A DNA stretch of 64,000 bases from assembly GCA_009929375.1 (NCBI GenBank), contig SAAO01000022.1, forward strand, positions 1 through 64,000, in the 5' to 3' direction. Position 1 is the first letter of the stretch. Each line of letters opens with the position of its first letter. This document shows, piece after piece, positions 32,344 to 42,290 of this stretch. This stretch comes from Bacteroidia bacterium (lineage in GTDB: Bacteria; Bacteroidota; Bacteroidia; Bacteroidales; Paludibacteraceae). Made by a program: the position numbers and the translations under genes. Below the pieces are notes generated by a model that saw only the letters and a list, made by a program, of their open reading frames with translations, searched no databases and was not told the DNA's origin.

Positions 32344-33831
32344 ATGTCTAAATATCTGAATTTTTTAATGCTTCTTGCTTTTTCTTTGTTGAGTTTGTCA
32401 TGCGATCCGGTAGTTGATGAGCCTGAAAACAATGATCCTGAGATTGAAGAGGAGCTGATCAAAACTTATCCCACACCTTTGCGCGATACAGTTCCTGCTT
32501 TTCCGGGGGCTCAGGGTGGTGCGCAGTTTATTACTGGTGGTGCGGGCGGCGATGTGTATGTGGTAAATAAACTTGAGGATTCGTACAGCGAAGGAACGCT
32601 TCGCACAGCATTGGGAAAAACCGGACGCCGAACCATTGTTTTTGCAGTGTCGGGGGTAATTGAACTTGTGTATGGAAAAATCTCGATCAACAATGGCGAT
32701 GTGACTGTGGCGGGACAAACTGCTCCGGGCGATGGAATTGTGATTGCAAATTATCCCATTCAGGTAAATGCCGATAATGTGATTTTGCGTTTTCTCCGTT
32801 TCAGAATGGGCGATGTGACTAAAACAGAAGATGATGCACTGAATGGCCGTAACCGCAAAAATGTAATGATCGACCACTGCTCAATGAGTTGGAGCACGGA
32901 TGAATGTTCGTCGTTCTACGACAACGAAAACTTTACGATGCAATGGTGTATTATTTCCGAAAGTCTTCGTAATTCGGTTCATGGTAAAGGCGCACATGGT
33001 TACGGAGGTATTTGGGGTGGCAAAAAAGCTTCGTTTCATCATAACTTGTTAGCACATCACGATAGTCGCAATCCACGTTTTTGCGGTAGCCGCTACAGCA
33101 ATAAACCTGAGGAGGAGAAAGTGGATTTTCGTTACAACGTAATTTATAACTGGCGAAGTAACAGTGCTTATGCGGGCGAAGGTGGTTCGTATAATATGGT
33201 TAACAATTACTACAAACCCGGTCCCGCAACGTATTCTCGCGGAACGAATAGTTTGACTTATCGAATTTTTCAGCCAAACCCCGATGATGGCACAAATAAT
33301 CAGCCTCAGGGTGTTTACGGGCATTTTTATGTGGCCGGAAATGTAATGGATAACAAACTGGCCACAGCGCCAGATGTGACTGCCGATAACTGGCTGGGCG
33401 TACATTACAGTCTTTCAGCGATGCCTGAATTACGTCAGGAAAATGAATTTAAGTTCTTTACATTCGAACCCAAAACAGCCGAGCAGGCCTATAGTGATGT
33501 GTTGTTAAAGGCCGGAGCAAGTTTTAAACGTGATACAATAGATGCACGTATTGTGCGCGAAGTGCGTGAGGGAAGTTTCACTTTTACAGGTTCAAATGGC
33601 AGTACGCTCGGACTTATCGATACACAAACTGATGTGGGTGGCTGGCCGGTTTACAGTTTTATTCCCGAGAATGTTCCTGTGGATACCGATAAGGATGGAA
33701 TGCCTGATGCATGGGAGGAAGAAAAAGGTCTGAATAAAAACGACAAAACAGATGCGGCAAAATATAATCTAAGCCCATCTTATACCAATCTCGAAGTGTA
33801 TTTTAACGATCTGGTGAAACATTTGTATTGA
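32344..33831 (+). CDS. Polysaccharide lyase family 1-like pectate lyase, lipoprotein (495 aa)
   Basis: Cleaves homogalacturonan by beta-elimination. The ATG at 32344 opens a lipoprotein signal (MSKYLNFLMLLAFSLLSLSC, C20); an earlier in-frame ATG at 32305 lies within the hairpin. The mature protein starts with the PL1-like AFPGAQGGAQFITGG and proceeds through beta-helix turns. It has the signatures MIDHCSMSWSTDE (vxIDH-type, 175-187) and SRNPRF with RNPR (242-245), equivalent to the catalytic RxPR of pectate lyases. The C-terminus has a calcium-loop segment DTDKDGMPDAWE. It is the only carbohydrate-active enzyme of the locus and would start depolymerisation at the cell surface. Confidence 0.93.
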   Translation: MSKYLNFLMLLAFSLLSLSCDPVVDEPENNDPEIEEELIKTYPTPLRDTVPAFPGAQGGAQFITGGAGGDVYVVNKLEDSYSEGTLRTALGKTGRRTIVFAVSGVIELVYGKISINNGDVTVAGQTAPGDGIVIANYPIQVNADNVILRFLRFRMGDVTKTEDDALNGRNRKNVMIDHCSMSWSTDECSSFYDNENFTMQWCIISESLRNSVHGKGAHGYGGIWGGKKASFHHNLLAHHDSRNPRFCGSRYSNKPEEEKVDFRYNVIYNWRSNSAYAGEGGSYNMVNNYYKPGPATYSRGTNSLTYRIFQPNPDDGTNNQPQGVYGHFYVAGNVMDNKLATAPDVTADNWLGVHYSLSAMPELRQENEFKFFTFEPKTAEQAYSDVLLKAGASFKRDTIDARIVREVREGSFTFTGSNGSTLGLIDTQTDVGGWPVYSFIPENVPVDTDKDGMPDAWEEEKGLNKNDKTDAAKYNLSPSYTNLEVYFNDLVKHLY

Positions 33832-33858
33832 AAATGGTATTTGTATTGCGAAAGATTA

Positions 33859-33893
33859 AAAAGTCATCGGGTTTTGCTCCGGTCACTTTTTTT
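33859..33893 (+). terminator. Terminator of the pectin locus
   Basis: AAAAGTCATCGG (33859-33870), loop GTTTTGCT, CCGGTCACTTTT (33879-33890) with one C-C mismatch and one G-U pair, then a continuous T-tract to 33893. It stands 28 nt after the pectate lyase stop. Confidence 0.75.
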
Positions 33894-33966
33894 AAAGAAT
33901 TATCATGAATTATCCGGAAATTTCTATGGCTATTTTTTATTTGCATTCAGGAAAATTTCCCCGGAA

Positions 33967-33998
33967 TTGTCAGAAAAAATTAATAGCCTTATCTTTGC
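33967..33998 (+). promoter_or_regulatory. truA promoter, immediately before the start codon
   Basis: TTG (33967-33969), 20-nt spacer, TATCTTTGC (33990-33998). The GTG start of truA is at 34002, so transcription should begin at or within a few bases of the start codon. Confidence 0.65.
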
Positions 33999-34001
33999 AG
34001 T

Positions 34002-34763
34002 GTGAAACGTCGTTATTTTATATATCTCTCGTACAAGGGCACTGCATATCATGGCTGGCAAATTCAGCCCAATGGAATTTCGGTGCAGGAAGTGCTTGCC
34101 AAAGCGCTTTCGCTTGTTTTGCGCACCGAAACTGAAATTGTTGGTGCCGGTCGTACCGATACAGGCGTACATGCAGCGCTTATGGTTGCTCACTTTGATG
34201 CTGAGCTGAATTTGGGCGATGGCGCAGCACTTTGCACCAAACTCAATAGTATGTTGCCACAGGATATTGCAATATCGCGTATTGTGGAAGTGCAAGCTGA
34301 TGCACATGCCCGCTTCGATGCTGTTTCGCGTCGCTACGAATATCATATTATAACCTCCAAAAATGTATTTCTGCATGGTTTTGCGGCTCGTTTCAATGAA
34401 AATATTGATTTTGAAATAATGAATCAGGCAGCGAAAATTCTTTTCGAATACAGCGATTTTACAAGTTTCAGCAAACTGCACACCGATGCCCGCACTAATA
34501 ATTGTGTGATAAAACATGCCGAATGGACACAACGGGGCGCAGTGTGGGTGTTTACAATAGAAGCTGATCGTTTTCTCCGGAATATGGTGCGCGCAGTCGT
34601 AGGTACTTTACTCGAAGTGGGTCGTGGTAAAATGACGCTCGATGAATTTCGTGCGGTTATCGAAGCCAAAGATCGCTGCAAAGCCGGAATGTCGGTACCT
34701 GCACAGGGACTTTATCTCGTTGATGTGCAATATCCTTCAGAGGTTTTTGTCAGCAATAAATAA
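34002..34763 (+). CDS. truA: tRNA pseudouridine(38-40) synthase TruA
   Basis: Isomerises uridines 38, 39 and 40 of the tRNA anticodon arm. The protein begins [19 protein letters not shown] as expected of the family and holds the catalytic motif [11 protein letters not shown] with Asp53. Further on are [13 protein letters not shown], and the C-terminal [20 protein letters not shown]. The start is GTG; no ATG is available without losing conserved residues. The length of 253 aa is standard. An EamA transporter follows 28 nt downstream, probably in the same transcript. Confidence 0.97.
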   Translation: MKRRYFIYLSYKGTAYHGWQIQPNGISVQEVLAKALSLVLRTETEIVGAGRTDTGVHAALMVAHFDAELNLGDGAALCTKLNSMLPQDIAISRIVEVQADAHARFDAVSRRYEYHIITSKNVFLHGFAARFNENIDFEIMNQAAKILFEYSDFTSFSKLHTDARTNNCVIKHAEWTQRGAVWVFTIEADRFLRNMVRAVVGTLLEVGRGKMTLDEFRAVIEAKDRCKAGMSVPAQGLYLVDVQYPSEVFVSNK

Positions 34764-34791
34764 ATTTCAATTCTCTCTCAAAATATATTTT

Positions 34792-35688
34792 ATGTGGTTG
34801 TTTCTTGCTCTGTTGTCGGCTTTGTTGTTGGGAATTTACGATGTAAGTAAAAAAGTGTCGGTGCAGGGCAATGCGGTGATTCCGGTTTTGCTCACCTCTG
34901 TGCTTTTTTCATCAGCCTTACTGTTGCCTTTTTTGCTTATATCGCGTTTGCAGCCCGAGTGGCTTTCCGGAACTCCGTTCTTTGTGCCCGTTGTCGATTT
35001 TGAAACGCATCTTTATCTGATTTTGAAAGCCGTCATTGTGCTCTCATCGTGGCTGTTTGCTTATTTTGCAATGAAACATTTGCCCATTACGCTGGCTTCA
35101 CCCATTAAAGCTACGCAGCCTGTGTGGGTGGTTCTTGGTGGTGTGCTTATTTTTGGCGAAAAACTGAATGGTTATCAAACTGCAGGCGTGGTGGTGACTC
35201 TGATTTCATTTTTTATGTTTTCGTTTGCAGGAAAAAAAGAAGGTTTCTCGTTGCGGTCGAGCAAATGGATATGGTTTATCATTTTGGCTACTCTTACAGG
35301 TGCCGTAAGTGGTTTGTACGATAAATATCTGTTGCATCGCTTCGATCATATGGCAGTGCAAACTTATTATACTTTTTATCAGGCCTTGATTATGGCCTTG
35401 ATTACTCTGTTTTTGTGGGCTCCCACCCGCAAAAAAACAACTCCTTTTCAGTTCAGATGGTCTATTGCACTGATTTCTGTATTTCTTGTGTCGGCCGATT
35501 TTGCCTATTTTTATGCGCTTACAATGCCCGATTCGCTGATTTCGGTAGTTTCGACCATGCGCAGGGCAGGAGTTGTGGTACCTTTTCTTTATGGCGCTTT
35601 TGTGATGCACGACAAGCATCTGAAATTGAAAGTCATTGACATGATTGGAGTGATTCTGGGGATGGTACTATTGTTTCTTGGTTCCTGA
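34792..35688 (+). CDS. EamA/DMT-family inner-membrane transporter (298 aa)
   Basis: Drug/metabolite transporter superfamily protein with about ten hydrophobic spans in two repeats. The first repeat includes GIYDVSKKVSVQGNAVIPVL and LPITLASPIKATQPVWVVLG with FGEKLNGYQTAGVVV. The second includes ATLTGAVSGLYDKYLLHRFD, SADFAYFYALTMPDSLISVV and MIGVILGMVLLFLGS. The ATG at 34792 gives a normal start in the first membrane helix; longer readings overlap truA. The substrate cannot be predicted. Confidence 0.9.
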   Translation: MWLFLALLSALLLGIYDVSKKVSVQGNAVIPVLLTSVLFSSALLLPFLLISRLQPEWLSGTPFFVPVVDFETHLYLILKAVIVLSSWLFAYFAMKHLPITLASPIKATQPVWVVLGGVLIFGEKLNGYQTAGVVVTLISFFMFSFAGKKEGFSLRSSKWIWFIILATLTGAVSGLYDKYLLHRFDHMAVQTYYTFYQALIMALITLFLWAPTRKKTTPFQFRWSIALISVFLVSADFAYFYALTMPDSLISVVSTMRRAGVVVPFLYGAFVMHDKHLKLKVIDMIGVILGMVLLFLGS

Positions 35689-35785
35689 TCCGGTATGAAA
35701 AGTAAGAATGAATATGTCCTGAAGACTGTTTTATATGATTGAAATACAGAATCTTTCAATAAAAATAAAAAATCAGGAGAAATAA

Positions 35786-35818
35786 TTTGATTATTAAACA
35801 GAAAGTTTGTATTTTTGC
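35786..35818 (+). promoter_or_regulatory. rpmE2 promoter
   Basis: TTTG (35786-35789), exactly 20 nt, TATTTTTGC (35810-35818). This is a textbook Bacteroidetes promoter and the best in the window. The start codon is 42 nt downstream. Confidence 0.8.
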
Positions 35819-35859
35819 AAGCCAAATTGAAAAACAGAAAATAATAAAAACATTAAGAT

Positions 35860-36120
35860 ATGAAAAGCGGAATTCACCCAGAAAGCTATCGCACCGTGGT
35901 ATTTAAAGATATGTCGAATGGCGATACTTTTTTCTCACGTTCAACCGTGAACACCAAAGAGACCATCGAGATTGATGGAGAGACTTACCCTGTTGTAAAA
36001 ATGGAAATCTCAAGTTCATCACACCCTTTCTACACCGGAAAATCTAAACTGGTGGATACTGCAGGACGTGTGGACAAATTCATGAGCCGTTACGCAAAAC
36101 GCGGAGAAGCAAAAAAATAA
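35860..36120 (+). CDS. rpmE2: 50S ribosomal protein L31 type B (zinc-free)
   Basis: Small basic ribosomal protein of 86 aa ([48 protein letters not shown]). It contains no cysteine, so it is the zinc-independent (C-minus, type B) paralogue form, which can replace the zinc form when zinc is scarce in bacteria with both. It has its own strong promoter and terminator. No L31 of the other type is in the window. Confidence 0.96.
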   Translation: MKSGIHPESYRTVVFKDMSNGDTFFSRSTVNTKETIEIDGETYPVVKMEISSSSHPFYTGKSKLVDTAGRVDKFMSRYAKRGEAKK

Positions 36121-36147
36121 TCTCCTTTCCTGAATATCAAAGCATTG

Positions 36148-36184
36148 AAAGCTCTGAACAATATATTTGTTCAGAGCTTTTTTA
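36148..36184 (+). terminator. Intrinsic terminator of rpmE2
   Basis: Perfect 14-bp stem AAAGCTCTGAACAA (36148-36161), loop TATAT, TTGTTCAGAGCTTT (36167-36180), then a T-rich tail. Confidence 0.9.
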
Positions 36185-36276
36185 TTTGTTGTGATTCTGC
36201 TCAGGGCAAAATAACTCTAAGGTATTTTAAATGCCTTTTTTTGAGCTTTATCAGCCTGTTTCTCAGATAAAATGTT

Positions 36277-36285
36277 TAACTTTGC
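36277..36285 (+). promoter_or_regulatory. Putative -7 box for leuS
   Basis: TAACTTTGC matches TAnnTTTGC, 67 nt before the leuS ATG. The -33 region has no clear TTTG at proper spacing. Confidence 0.5.
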
Positions 36286-36351
36286 ACGTTTTTATGCAAT
36301 ATAGTTTTGTGTCTAACATTCAGTTGATAATAATAAATTTCAAGATATATT

Positions 36352-39153
36352 ATGGAGTACAATTTCAGAGAAATAGAGCAAAAATGGCGCGAAAAGTGGC
36401 AAAAGGAAGGCACTTATAAAACCGAAACCGACAAAACCAGACCCAAATTTTATGTATTGGATATGTTTCCTTATCCTTCAGGTGCAGGTTTGCACGTGGG
36501 ACATCCGCTGGGTTACATTGCTTCGGATATTTTCAGCCGCTACAAACGCCTCAAAGGTTATAATGTACTTCATCCAATGGGATATGATGCTTACGGACTT
36601 CCGGCTGAGCAATATGCCATTCAGACCGGACAACATCCGGCTGTAACAACCAAGAATAATATCGCTCGTTATCGTGAGCAACTCGATAAAATTGGTTTCT
36701 GTTATGATTGGGACAGAGAAATTCGTACCTGTGAACCCGATTATTACAAATGGACACAATGGGCTTTTGTGGAAATGTTTAATCATTACTTCGACAATCA
36801 GCTGCAGAAAGCCATGCCTGTGTCTGATTTGATTAAGGCTTTTGAAACAAACGGAACTGCCGGCGTTGATGCAAACTGTACAGAAGAACTCAGTTTCACA
36901 GCAGAAGAGTGGAAAGCAAAAACCGAACATGAACAGCAGGAGATCTTGCTAAACTATCGTATAGCTTATTTGGCCGACCTGAAAGTAAACTGGTGTCCTG
37001 CACTTGGAACCGTGCTTGCCAACGATGAGGTGAGCGAAGGTGTTTCGGTAAGGGGCGGACATCCCGTGGAGCAGAAAATGATGCGCCAGTGGAGTTTGCG
37101 GGTGTCAGCATATGCACAGCGTTTGCTCGATGGCCTCGACAAACTTGAATGGACAGATTCGCTCAAGGAGACTCAGAAAAACTGGATTGGACGTAGCGAG
37201 GGTGCTGAAATGAAATTTAAAATCAAGGATTCAGACATCGAATTTGATATTTTTACTACCCGTGCTGATACAATTTACGGTGTGACTTTTATGGTGCTTG
37301 CGCCTGAAAGCGAATTGGTTGCAAAACTCACTACCGATGCACAAAAATCAGATGTCGATGATTATATTGCGGCAACAAAAAAACGTACCGAACGCGAACG
37401 TATTGCCGATCGTCGTGTGACAGGTGTCTTTAGTGGTTCGTATGCCATTAATCCTGTGAGCGGTACCGAAATTCCTGTGTGGATTTCCGATTATGTGCTT
37501 GCCGGTTACGGAACTGGTGCTATTATGGCCGTTCCTGCTCATGATAGTCGCGACTATGCTTTTGCGCGTCATTTTAATTTGCCTATCATTCCGCTGATTG
37601 AAGGTTGCGATGTGAGCGAGGAAAGTTTCGATGCCAAAGAAGGAATTATGTGTAATTCAGGGTTTCTGAACGGGCTGACAGTAAAAGAAGCCATTGCGGC
37701 AGCTAAAAAATATATTGATGAAAATAATCTGGGTCGCGTAAAGGTTAATTACCGTCTGCGCGATGCCATTTTCAGCCGTCAGCGCTATTGGGGCGAACCG
37801 TTCCCGGTGTATTACAAAAAGGGTATGCCTTATATGTTGCCAATGGGAAAACTGCCATTGCTTTTGCCCGAAATTGATAAATATCTGCCGACAGAAACAG
37901 GTGAACCGCCTCTTGGACGCGCTGCCAACTGGGGCTGGAATGAAGTTGCTCAAAAAGTAACTGCATCTTCCGAAATTGATAATCTGACGGTATTCCCGCT
38001 TGAACTCAGTACTATGCCCGGTTTTGCCGGATCGTCGGCTTATTACCTTCGCTACATGGATCCGAAAAACGATAATGCACTTGTAAGTACAGATGCGAAC
38101 GAATATTGGGAAAATGTGGATTTGTACATTGGCGGAACCGAACATGCAACAGGTCACCTTATTTACAGTCGTTTCTGGAATAAATTCCTTTTCGATTTAG
38201 GAAAGGTTTGCAAAGATGAGCCTTTCAAAAAACTGATTAATCAGGGAATGATTCAGGGTCGGAGTAATTTTGTGTATCGTATTAAAGACAGTAATACTTT
38301 TGTGTCGCTGAATCTGAAAGATCAATACGAAACGACTCAGATTCACGTAGATGTGAATTTCGTATCGAATGATGTGCTTGATCTTGAAAAATTCAAAGCA
38401 TGGCGTCCTGAGTTTGCTGATGCTGAATTTATTCTCGAAGATGGAAAATATCATTGTGGCTGGGCCGTGGAAAAAATGTCGAAATCGATGTTCAACGTGG
38501 TAAATCCTGACGATATTGTGGAGCGTTACGGTGCAGATACATTGCGTTTGTACGAAATGTTCCTTGGTCCGCTCGAACAATCGAAACCATGGGATACCAA
38601 TGGAATTGATGGTGTACACCGCTTCCTGAAGAAACTCTGGGGCCTTTTCTATAAAGATAATCAACTTGTAGTGACCAGTGAAGCACCTACAGCCGATGAG
38701 CTGAAATCGTTGCACAAAACCATCAAAAAGGTAACCTGGGATATTGAAAACTTCTCTTTCAATACTTCAGTGGCTGCTTTTATGATTTGTGTGAACGAAC
38801 TGACAACCCTTAAATGCAGCAAGCGTGATATTCTGGAACCTTTGGTAATATTGCTTGCTCCTTTTGCTCCGCATGTTGCCGAAGAATTGTATCAGGTACT
38901 TGGAAATACAACTACAGTTAATGATGCCGCTTTCCCTGTTTGCAACGAAGCTTATCTGGTGGAAAGCACCGTAAAATATCCGGTTTCGTTCAACGGGAAA
39001 GTGAGATTTATGCTCGATTTGTCCGCAACTCTCAGCAAAGAAGAGGTTGAAAAAGAGGTGTTTGCCAATGATCAAACAGCAAAATATCTTGCTGGAGCAT
39101 CTCCTAAAAAGGTAATTGTGGTGCCCGGGAAAATTGTGAATATTGTACTCTGA
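36352..39153 (+). CDS. leuS: Leucyl-tRNA synthetase
   Basis: Class I aminoacyl-tRNA synthetase charging tRNA-Leu. HIGH motif HVGH (48-51) within [21 protein letters not shown] (708-712), and a CP1 editing domain ([36 protein letters not shown]) that removes mischarged residues. The length of 933 aa is at the upper end for bacterial LeuRS, with an extra segment before KMSKS ([20 protein letters not shown]) of a kind I associate with Bacteroidetes LeuRS. It is followed 56 nt later by the YitT-like gene. Confidence 0.98.
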   Translation: MEYNFREIEQKWREKWQKEGTYKTETDKTRPKFYVLDMFPYPSGAGLHVGHPLGYIASDIFSRYKRLKGYNVLHPMGYDAYGLPAEQYAIQTGQHPAVTTKNNIARYREQLDKIGFCYDWDREIRTCEPDYYKWTQWAFVEMFNHYFDNQLQKAMPVSDLIKAFETNGTAGVDANCTEELSFTAEEWKAKTEHEQQEILLNYRIAYLADLKVNWCPALGTVLANDEVSEGVSVRGGHPVEQKMMRQWSLRVSAYAQRLLDGLDKLEWTDSLKETQKNWIGRSEGAEMKFKIKDSDIEFDIFTTRADTIYGVTFMVLAPESELVAKLTTDAQKSDVDDYIAATKKRTERERIADRRVTGVFSGSYAINPVSGTEIPVWISDYVLAGYGTGAIMAVPAHDSRDYAFARHFNLPIIPLIEGCDVSEESFDAKEGIMCNSGFLNGLTVKEAIAAAKKYIDENNLGRVKVNYRLRDAIFSRQRYWGEPFPVYYKKGMPYMLPMGKLPLLLPEIDKYLPTETGEPPLGRAANWGWNEVAQKVTASSEIDNLTVFPLELSTMPGFAGSSAYYLRYMDPKNDNALVSTDANEYWENVDLYIGGTEHATGHLIYSRFWNKFLFDLGKVCKDEPFKKLINQGMIQGRSNFVYRIKDSNTFVSLNLKDQYETTQIHVDVNFVSNDVLDLEKFKAWRPEFADAEFILEDGKYHCGWAVEKMSKSMFNVVNPDDIVERYGADTLRLYEMFLGPLEQSKPWDTNGIDGVHRFLKKLWGLFYKDNQLVVTSEAPTADELKSLHKTIKKVTWDIENFSFNTSVAAFMICVNELTTLKCSKRDILEPLVILLAPFAPHVAEELYQVLGNTTTVNDAAFPVCNEAYLVESTVKYPVSFNGKVRFMLDLSATLSKEEVEKEVFANDQTAKYLAGASPKKVIVVPGKIVNIVL

Positions 39154-39209
39154 AATCGTATTGAATAATTGAAGCTGCAATTTTTTTCATTGATAGAAAA
39201 CCTCTGATT

Positions 39210-40154
39210 ATGAGTTCGAAAAAGGATACAGGTAATAGTAAAAAAACTAATTTACCGGAAGAAGTGGGCAAAAGCGTGAAGAAATTTACCCGTCAGAGCT
39301 GGATTAGCCTGCGTGAATATATTTTTATAACCTTTGGCTTGTTTATTTACGCAGTGGCCTGGAAAGCCTTTTTGTTGCCCCACCAGATTACCGGTGGAGG
39401 TGTGACTGGTATTGGTGCTCTGTTTTATTATGCCGCTAACATACCAATTTCAGTTACATACTTTTCAATAAATGCTGTGCTTCTGATTATATCAATCAAA
39501 AGTATTGGCCTGAATTTTAGTTTGCGCACTATATTCGGTGTGGCTGTAATGACAATGTTTTTCTCAATTATTCCTGTGCCTGAACGGGGAACTTTTGTTG
39601 GGCCAAACGAAGACTTTATGGCCTGTGTCATAGGTGGTTTGCTGGCAGGTGTGGGGATCGGAATTGTATTCCTGTCGAACGGAAGTTCCGGAGGAACCGA
39701 TATCATAGCCAAAATTGTAAACAAGCACCGTAATATTACCTTGGGTAGAATTCTGCTTTATTGCGATGTGTTGATTATTTCGTCATCGTATTTCCTTGAA
39801 ATAGGTAGTATTGAACGTATTGTGTATGGTTTGACACAACTTACAGTTTCCACAGTGGCGGTTGATATGGTCATAAACGGGGTGCGGCAATCGGTCCAGT
39901 TTTTCATTTTTTCGAAGGAGTATGAGCAAATAGCCACACGTATTAATACCGAAGTGCATCGTGGAGTGACCATTCTCGATGGTATGGGGTGGTACTCAAA
40001 ACAGCCCGTAAAAGTCATCACTGTGATTGCCCGCAAAAACGAATCGATTAAAATTTTCCGCATTGTAAAAGATATCGACCCAAATGCCTTTATTTCCCAA
40101 TCATCCGCAATTGGAGTGTATGGTGAGGGTTTTGATGTAATTAAAGGGAAGTGA
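39210..40154 (+). CDS. YitT-family membrane protein with DUF2179 domain (314 aa)
   Basis: Inner-membrane protein with five to six hydrophobic spans (EYIFITFGLFIYAVAWKAFL, FGVAVMTMFFSIIPVP, VIGGLLAGVGIGIVFLSNGS), including the family motif LLPHQITGGGVTGIG and the GSSGGTDIIAKIV segment. The C-terminal cytoplasmic part is a DUF2179-like domain (KVITVIARKNESIKIFRIVK, DPNAFISQSSAIGVYGEGFD). Its function is not established. The Wzx-like gene starts 16 nt after its stop, so the two may be cotranscribed. Confidence 0.92.
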   Translation: MSSKKDTGNSKKTNLPEEVGKSVKKFTRQSWISLREYIFITFGLFIYAVAWKAFLLPHQITGGGVTGIGALFYYAANIPISVTYFSINAVLLIISIKSIGLNFSLRTIFGVAVMTMFFSIIPVPERGTFVGPNEDFMACVIGGLLAGVGIGIVFLSNGSSGGTDIIAKIVNKHRNITLGRILLYCDVLIISSSYFLEIGSIERIVYGLTQLTVSTVAVDMVINGVRQSVQFFIFSKEYEQIATRINTEVHRGVTILDGMGWYSKQPVKVITVIARKNESIKIFRIVKDIDPNAFISQSSAIGVYGEGFDVIKGK

Positions 40155-40170
40155 TGCCAATTTATAGATC

Positions 40171-41646
40171 ATGGGTGATAATCTGAAAGAAAAGATGGTA
40201 GGAGCTCTTAAATGGAGCACGGTGGATCGACTGGGGCAGCAGACGGTTCAGTTTGCCATCGGGGTTGTATTGGCACGACTGCTATCGCCTGATGATTTTG
40301 GGTTGATAGGGATTGTAATGATTTTTGCGGCCTTATCTTATGTATTGGTCGATAGTGGTTTTGGCCAAGCATTGATACGCAAAAAAGATGCTTCTGATTT
40401 AGATTATAATACTGTATTCTTTTTCAATCTTACCACATCGCTTCTGCTGTATGTTCTTTTGTATTTCGTTGCACCTTATATCGCTGTTTTCTTCAATCAG
40501 CCGGCGCTAAAATCAATTGCACGTGTAATATTTCTTGCTGTAGTTTTCAATTCACTTTATCTTGTTCAGTTTACTAAGCTGGGTAAGAAAATGGATTTTA
40601 AAACACTGGCTAAAATTAATATTCTTTCTACTTTATTGAGCGGTATCGTTGGGGTCGGAATGGCATTTGCCGGTTTTGCTGTTTGGTCGCTTGTTTTACA
40701 ACAGGTCTTGTTTCATTTCCTGCGATTTCTTTTTTCATTGATCTTTGTAAAGTGGAAGCCGCAATTTCTATTTTCGTTCGAAGTGATAAGGGGAATGTGG
40801 CGTTTCAGTATAAATCTGTTAGGAACTTCGGTGCTTAATGTAATATTTAATTCTACTTATGTGCTGATACTGGGGAAATTTTATCCTAAAAGTGAAGTTG
40901 GGTATTATTCGCAGGGAAATAAACTAAGCGAAACTTTTAATTTTACATTTCAATCTATATTGATTGGTAGCAGTTATTCTTTGTTCTCACAAATTCATAA
41001 TGATGAAGAGCGATTTCGTCGTATTTTTCGAGAAATTACCCGAAAAACCGCAATGATTACTTTGCCGGTTTTTTTGGTCATGATTGCTGTGGCCGAACAG
41101 CTTATTGAAGTGGTGTGGTCAGTTAAGTTTCTTCCTTCGGTACCATATTTCAGATTTCTATGTTTGGCAGCTTTGTTTGCGCCACTTTATTCGCTGAATA
41201 TTACAGCATTGAATGCCAGAGGAGAATCTAAATCGACATTTCGTATTGAAATTCTGAAAAAATCACTAATTTTAATGTCTATTTTCGTTGCTTTTCCCTA
41301 CGGTATTTCAGCCATGCTATGGGGTTATGTGGCGGCATCGATAATTGCATACGTTTTTTCGCTGATTTACATCAAGAGGAATCTGAAACATTTTTACAAA
41401 CATCAATTACAGGATGTAATTTTTAGCCTGATTACGGGTTTGTGTATAGCACTGCCGGTGTTTTTTATCGGTTATGCAAGTTTGCAGGTGTATCTGCTTT
41501 TACTTTTTCAGTTAGTTGTAGCTGGTTTATTGTATATATTTGTATTGAAAATGTTTTTCAAAGATGTATATCTAAAAATTTTGTCTATTCTACAGTCGGC
41601 TTTTCGAATGTTGAAATCAAGTAAGAAACAAAACACAGGGTTTTAA
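40171..41646 (+). CDS. Wzx-like polysaccharide flippase (491 aa)
   Basis: Polytopic membrane protein of the MOP/MATE superfamily, polysaccharide transporter branch. The N-terminus has VGALKWSTVDRLGQQTVQFA, LLSPDDFGLIGIVMIFAALS and SGFGQALIRKKDASDLDYNT, typical of WzxC/lipopolysaccharide biosynthesis flippases, followed by 12-14 hydrophobic spans. It would flip undecaprenyl-linked oligosaccharide across the inner membrane. It converges on the minus-strand sugar cluster (41730-46926), whose product it may export, although it is transcribed from the opposite side. Confidence 0.9.
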   Translation: MGDNLKEKMVGALKWSTVDRLGQQTVQFAIGVVLARLLSPDDFGLIGIVMIFAALSYVLVDSGFGQALIRKKDASDLDYNTVFFFNLTTSLLLYVLLYFVAPYIAVFFNQPALKSIARVIFLAVVFNSLYLVQFTKLGKKMDFKTLAKINILSTLLSGIVGVGMAFAGFAVWSLVLQQVLFHFLRFLFSLIFVKWKPQFLFSFEVIRGMWRFSINLLGTSVLNVIFNSTYVLILGKFYPKSEVGYYSQGNKLSETFNFTFQSILIGSSYSLFSQIHNDEERFRRIFREITRKTAMITLPVFLVMIAVAEQLIEVVWSVKFLPSVPYFRFLCLAALFAPLYSLNITALNARGESKSTFRIEILKKSLILMSIFVAFPYGISAMLWGYVAASIIAYVFSLIYIKRNLKHFYKHQLQDVIFSLITGLCIALPVFFIGYASLQVYLLLLFQLVVAGLLYIFVLKMFFKDVYLKILSILQSAFRMLKSSKKQNTGF

Positions 41647-41654
41647 CTGAATGT

Positions 41655-41702
41655 GAAAAATGGTTTGAGTATGCGGTATATTAATTGTCTAAGCCATTTT
41701 TC
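41655..41702. terminator. Bidirectional terminator candidate
   Basis: GAAAAATGGTTT (41655-41666) pairs with AAGCCATTTTTC (41691-41702), including one G-U pair, across a 24-nt loop. It sits in the 83-nt gap between the convergent flippase and acetyltransferase genes. The long loop lowers confidence. Confidence 0.45.
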
Positions 41703-41729
41703 CTCAATTTTTTGATTTCCTTTAGCAGT

Positions 41730-42290
41730 TTATTGTCCCAACATTCTTTTTTCCATTTCCAGAATTTTCTTTTCCCGTGGCGAAATTTGTTTTGCAGGTA
41801 CTCCGGCATAGATTGTCCACTCAGGAATGTCTTTTTTGAGTAAACTCATGGCACCTAAACAAGCTCCCTCATGCATACAAACACCCGGAAGAATAATTGA
41901 ACCTGCAGCCACAATAGAGTGTTTGCGAAAGCTTACAGTGGCGCCGGATACATTTACAAATTCGGCAGGAATCATTGGATTTGTCATAAAATTACCTGAA
42001 TAATCATCGCTCTGACTGTAAACCATTACTCGTCCTGAAATAGTTACGTAATCTTCGATAATTATTCCATATCGGCCATATAATGCGGTATATGCCGAGA
42101 TATGAATATAAGAACCTAAACTTATGTTGCCGCTGAGAATGCAAAAATCATCAATACGTACATGGTTGCCTATACTGATTTGTTCGGGTGTATATATTGA
42201 TGCCTTCCTGCTGATTTTTACATTTTCACCGAACTGTTTAAACCCAATTTCGGCTAATTCATTTTCGGAATAAAAACTGCTTTTAATCAT
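41730..42290 (-). CDS. Left-handed beta-helix acetyltransferase (186 aa)
   Basis: Hexapeptide-repeat acyltransferase. Repeats such as ISIGNHVRIDDFCILSGNIS, LGSYIHISAYTALYG, IIIEDYVTISGRVMVYSQSD and SIVAAGSIILPGVCMHEGAC form a left-handed beta-helix, closed by IYAGVPAKQISPREKKILE as in sugar O/N-acetyltransferases. The ATG at 42290 is chosen because it overlaps the aminotransferase stop as ATGATTAA, which implies coupling. An upstream in-frame start at 42320 would extend it by ten residues. Placed directly after a sugar aminotransferase, it probably N-acetylates the amino sugar made there (inference). Confidence 0.88.
   Translation of the reverse strand: MIKSSFYSENELAEIGFKQFGENVKISRKASIYTPEQISIGNHVRIDDFCILSGNISLGSYIHISAYTALYGRYGIIIEDYVTISGRVMVYSQSDDYSGNFMTNPMIPAEFVNVSGATVSFRKHSIVAAGSIILPGVCMHEGACLGAMSLLKKDIPEWTIYAGVPAKQISPREKKILEMEKRMLGQ

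Noticed and set aside
34642-34791. Upstream extension of the EamA transporter
   Set aside because: It overlaps the end of truA, and the extra 50 residues do not resemble a transporter N-terminus; ATG at 34792 fits.
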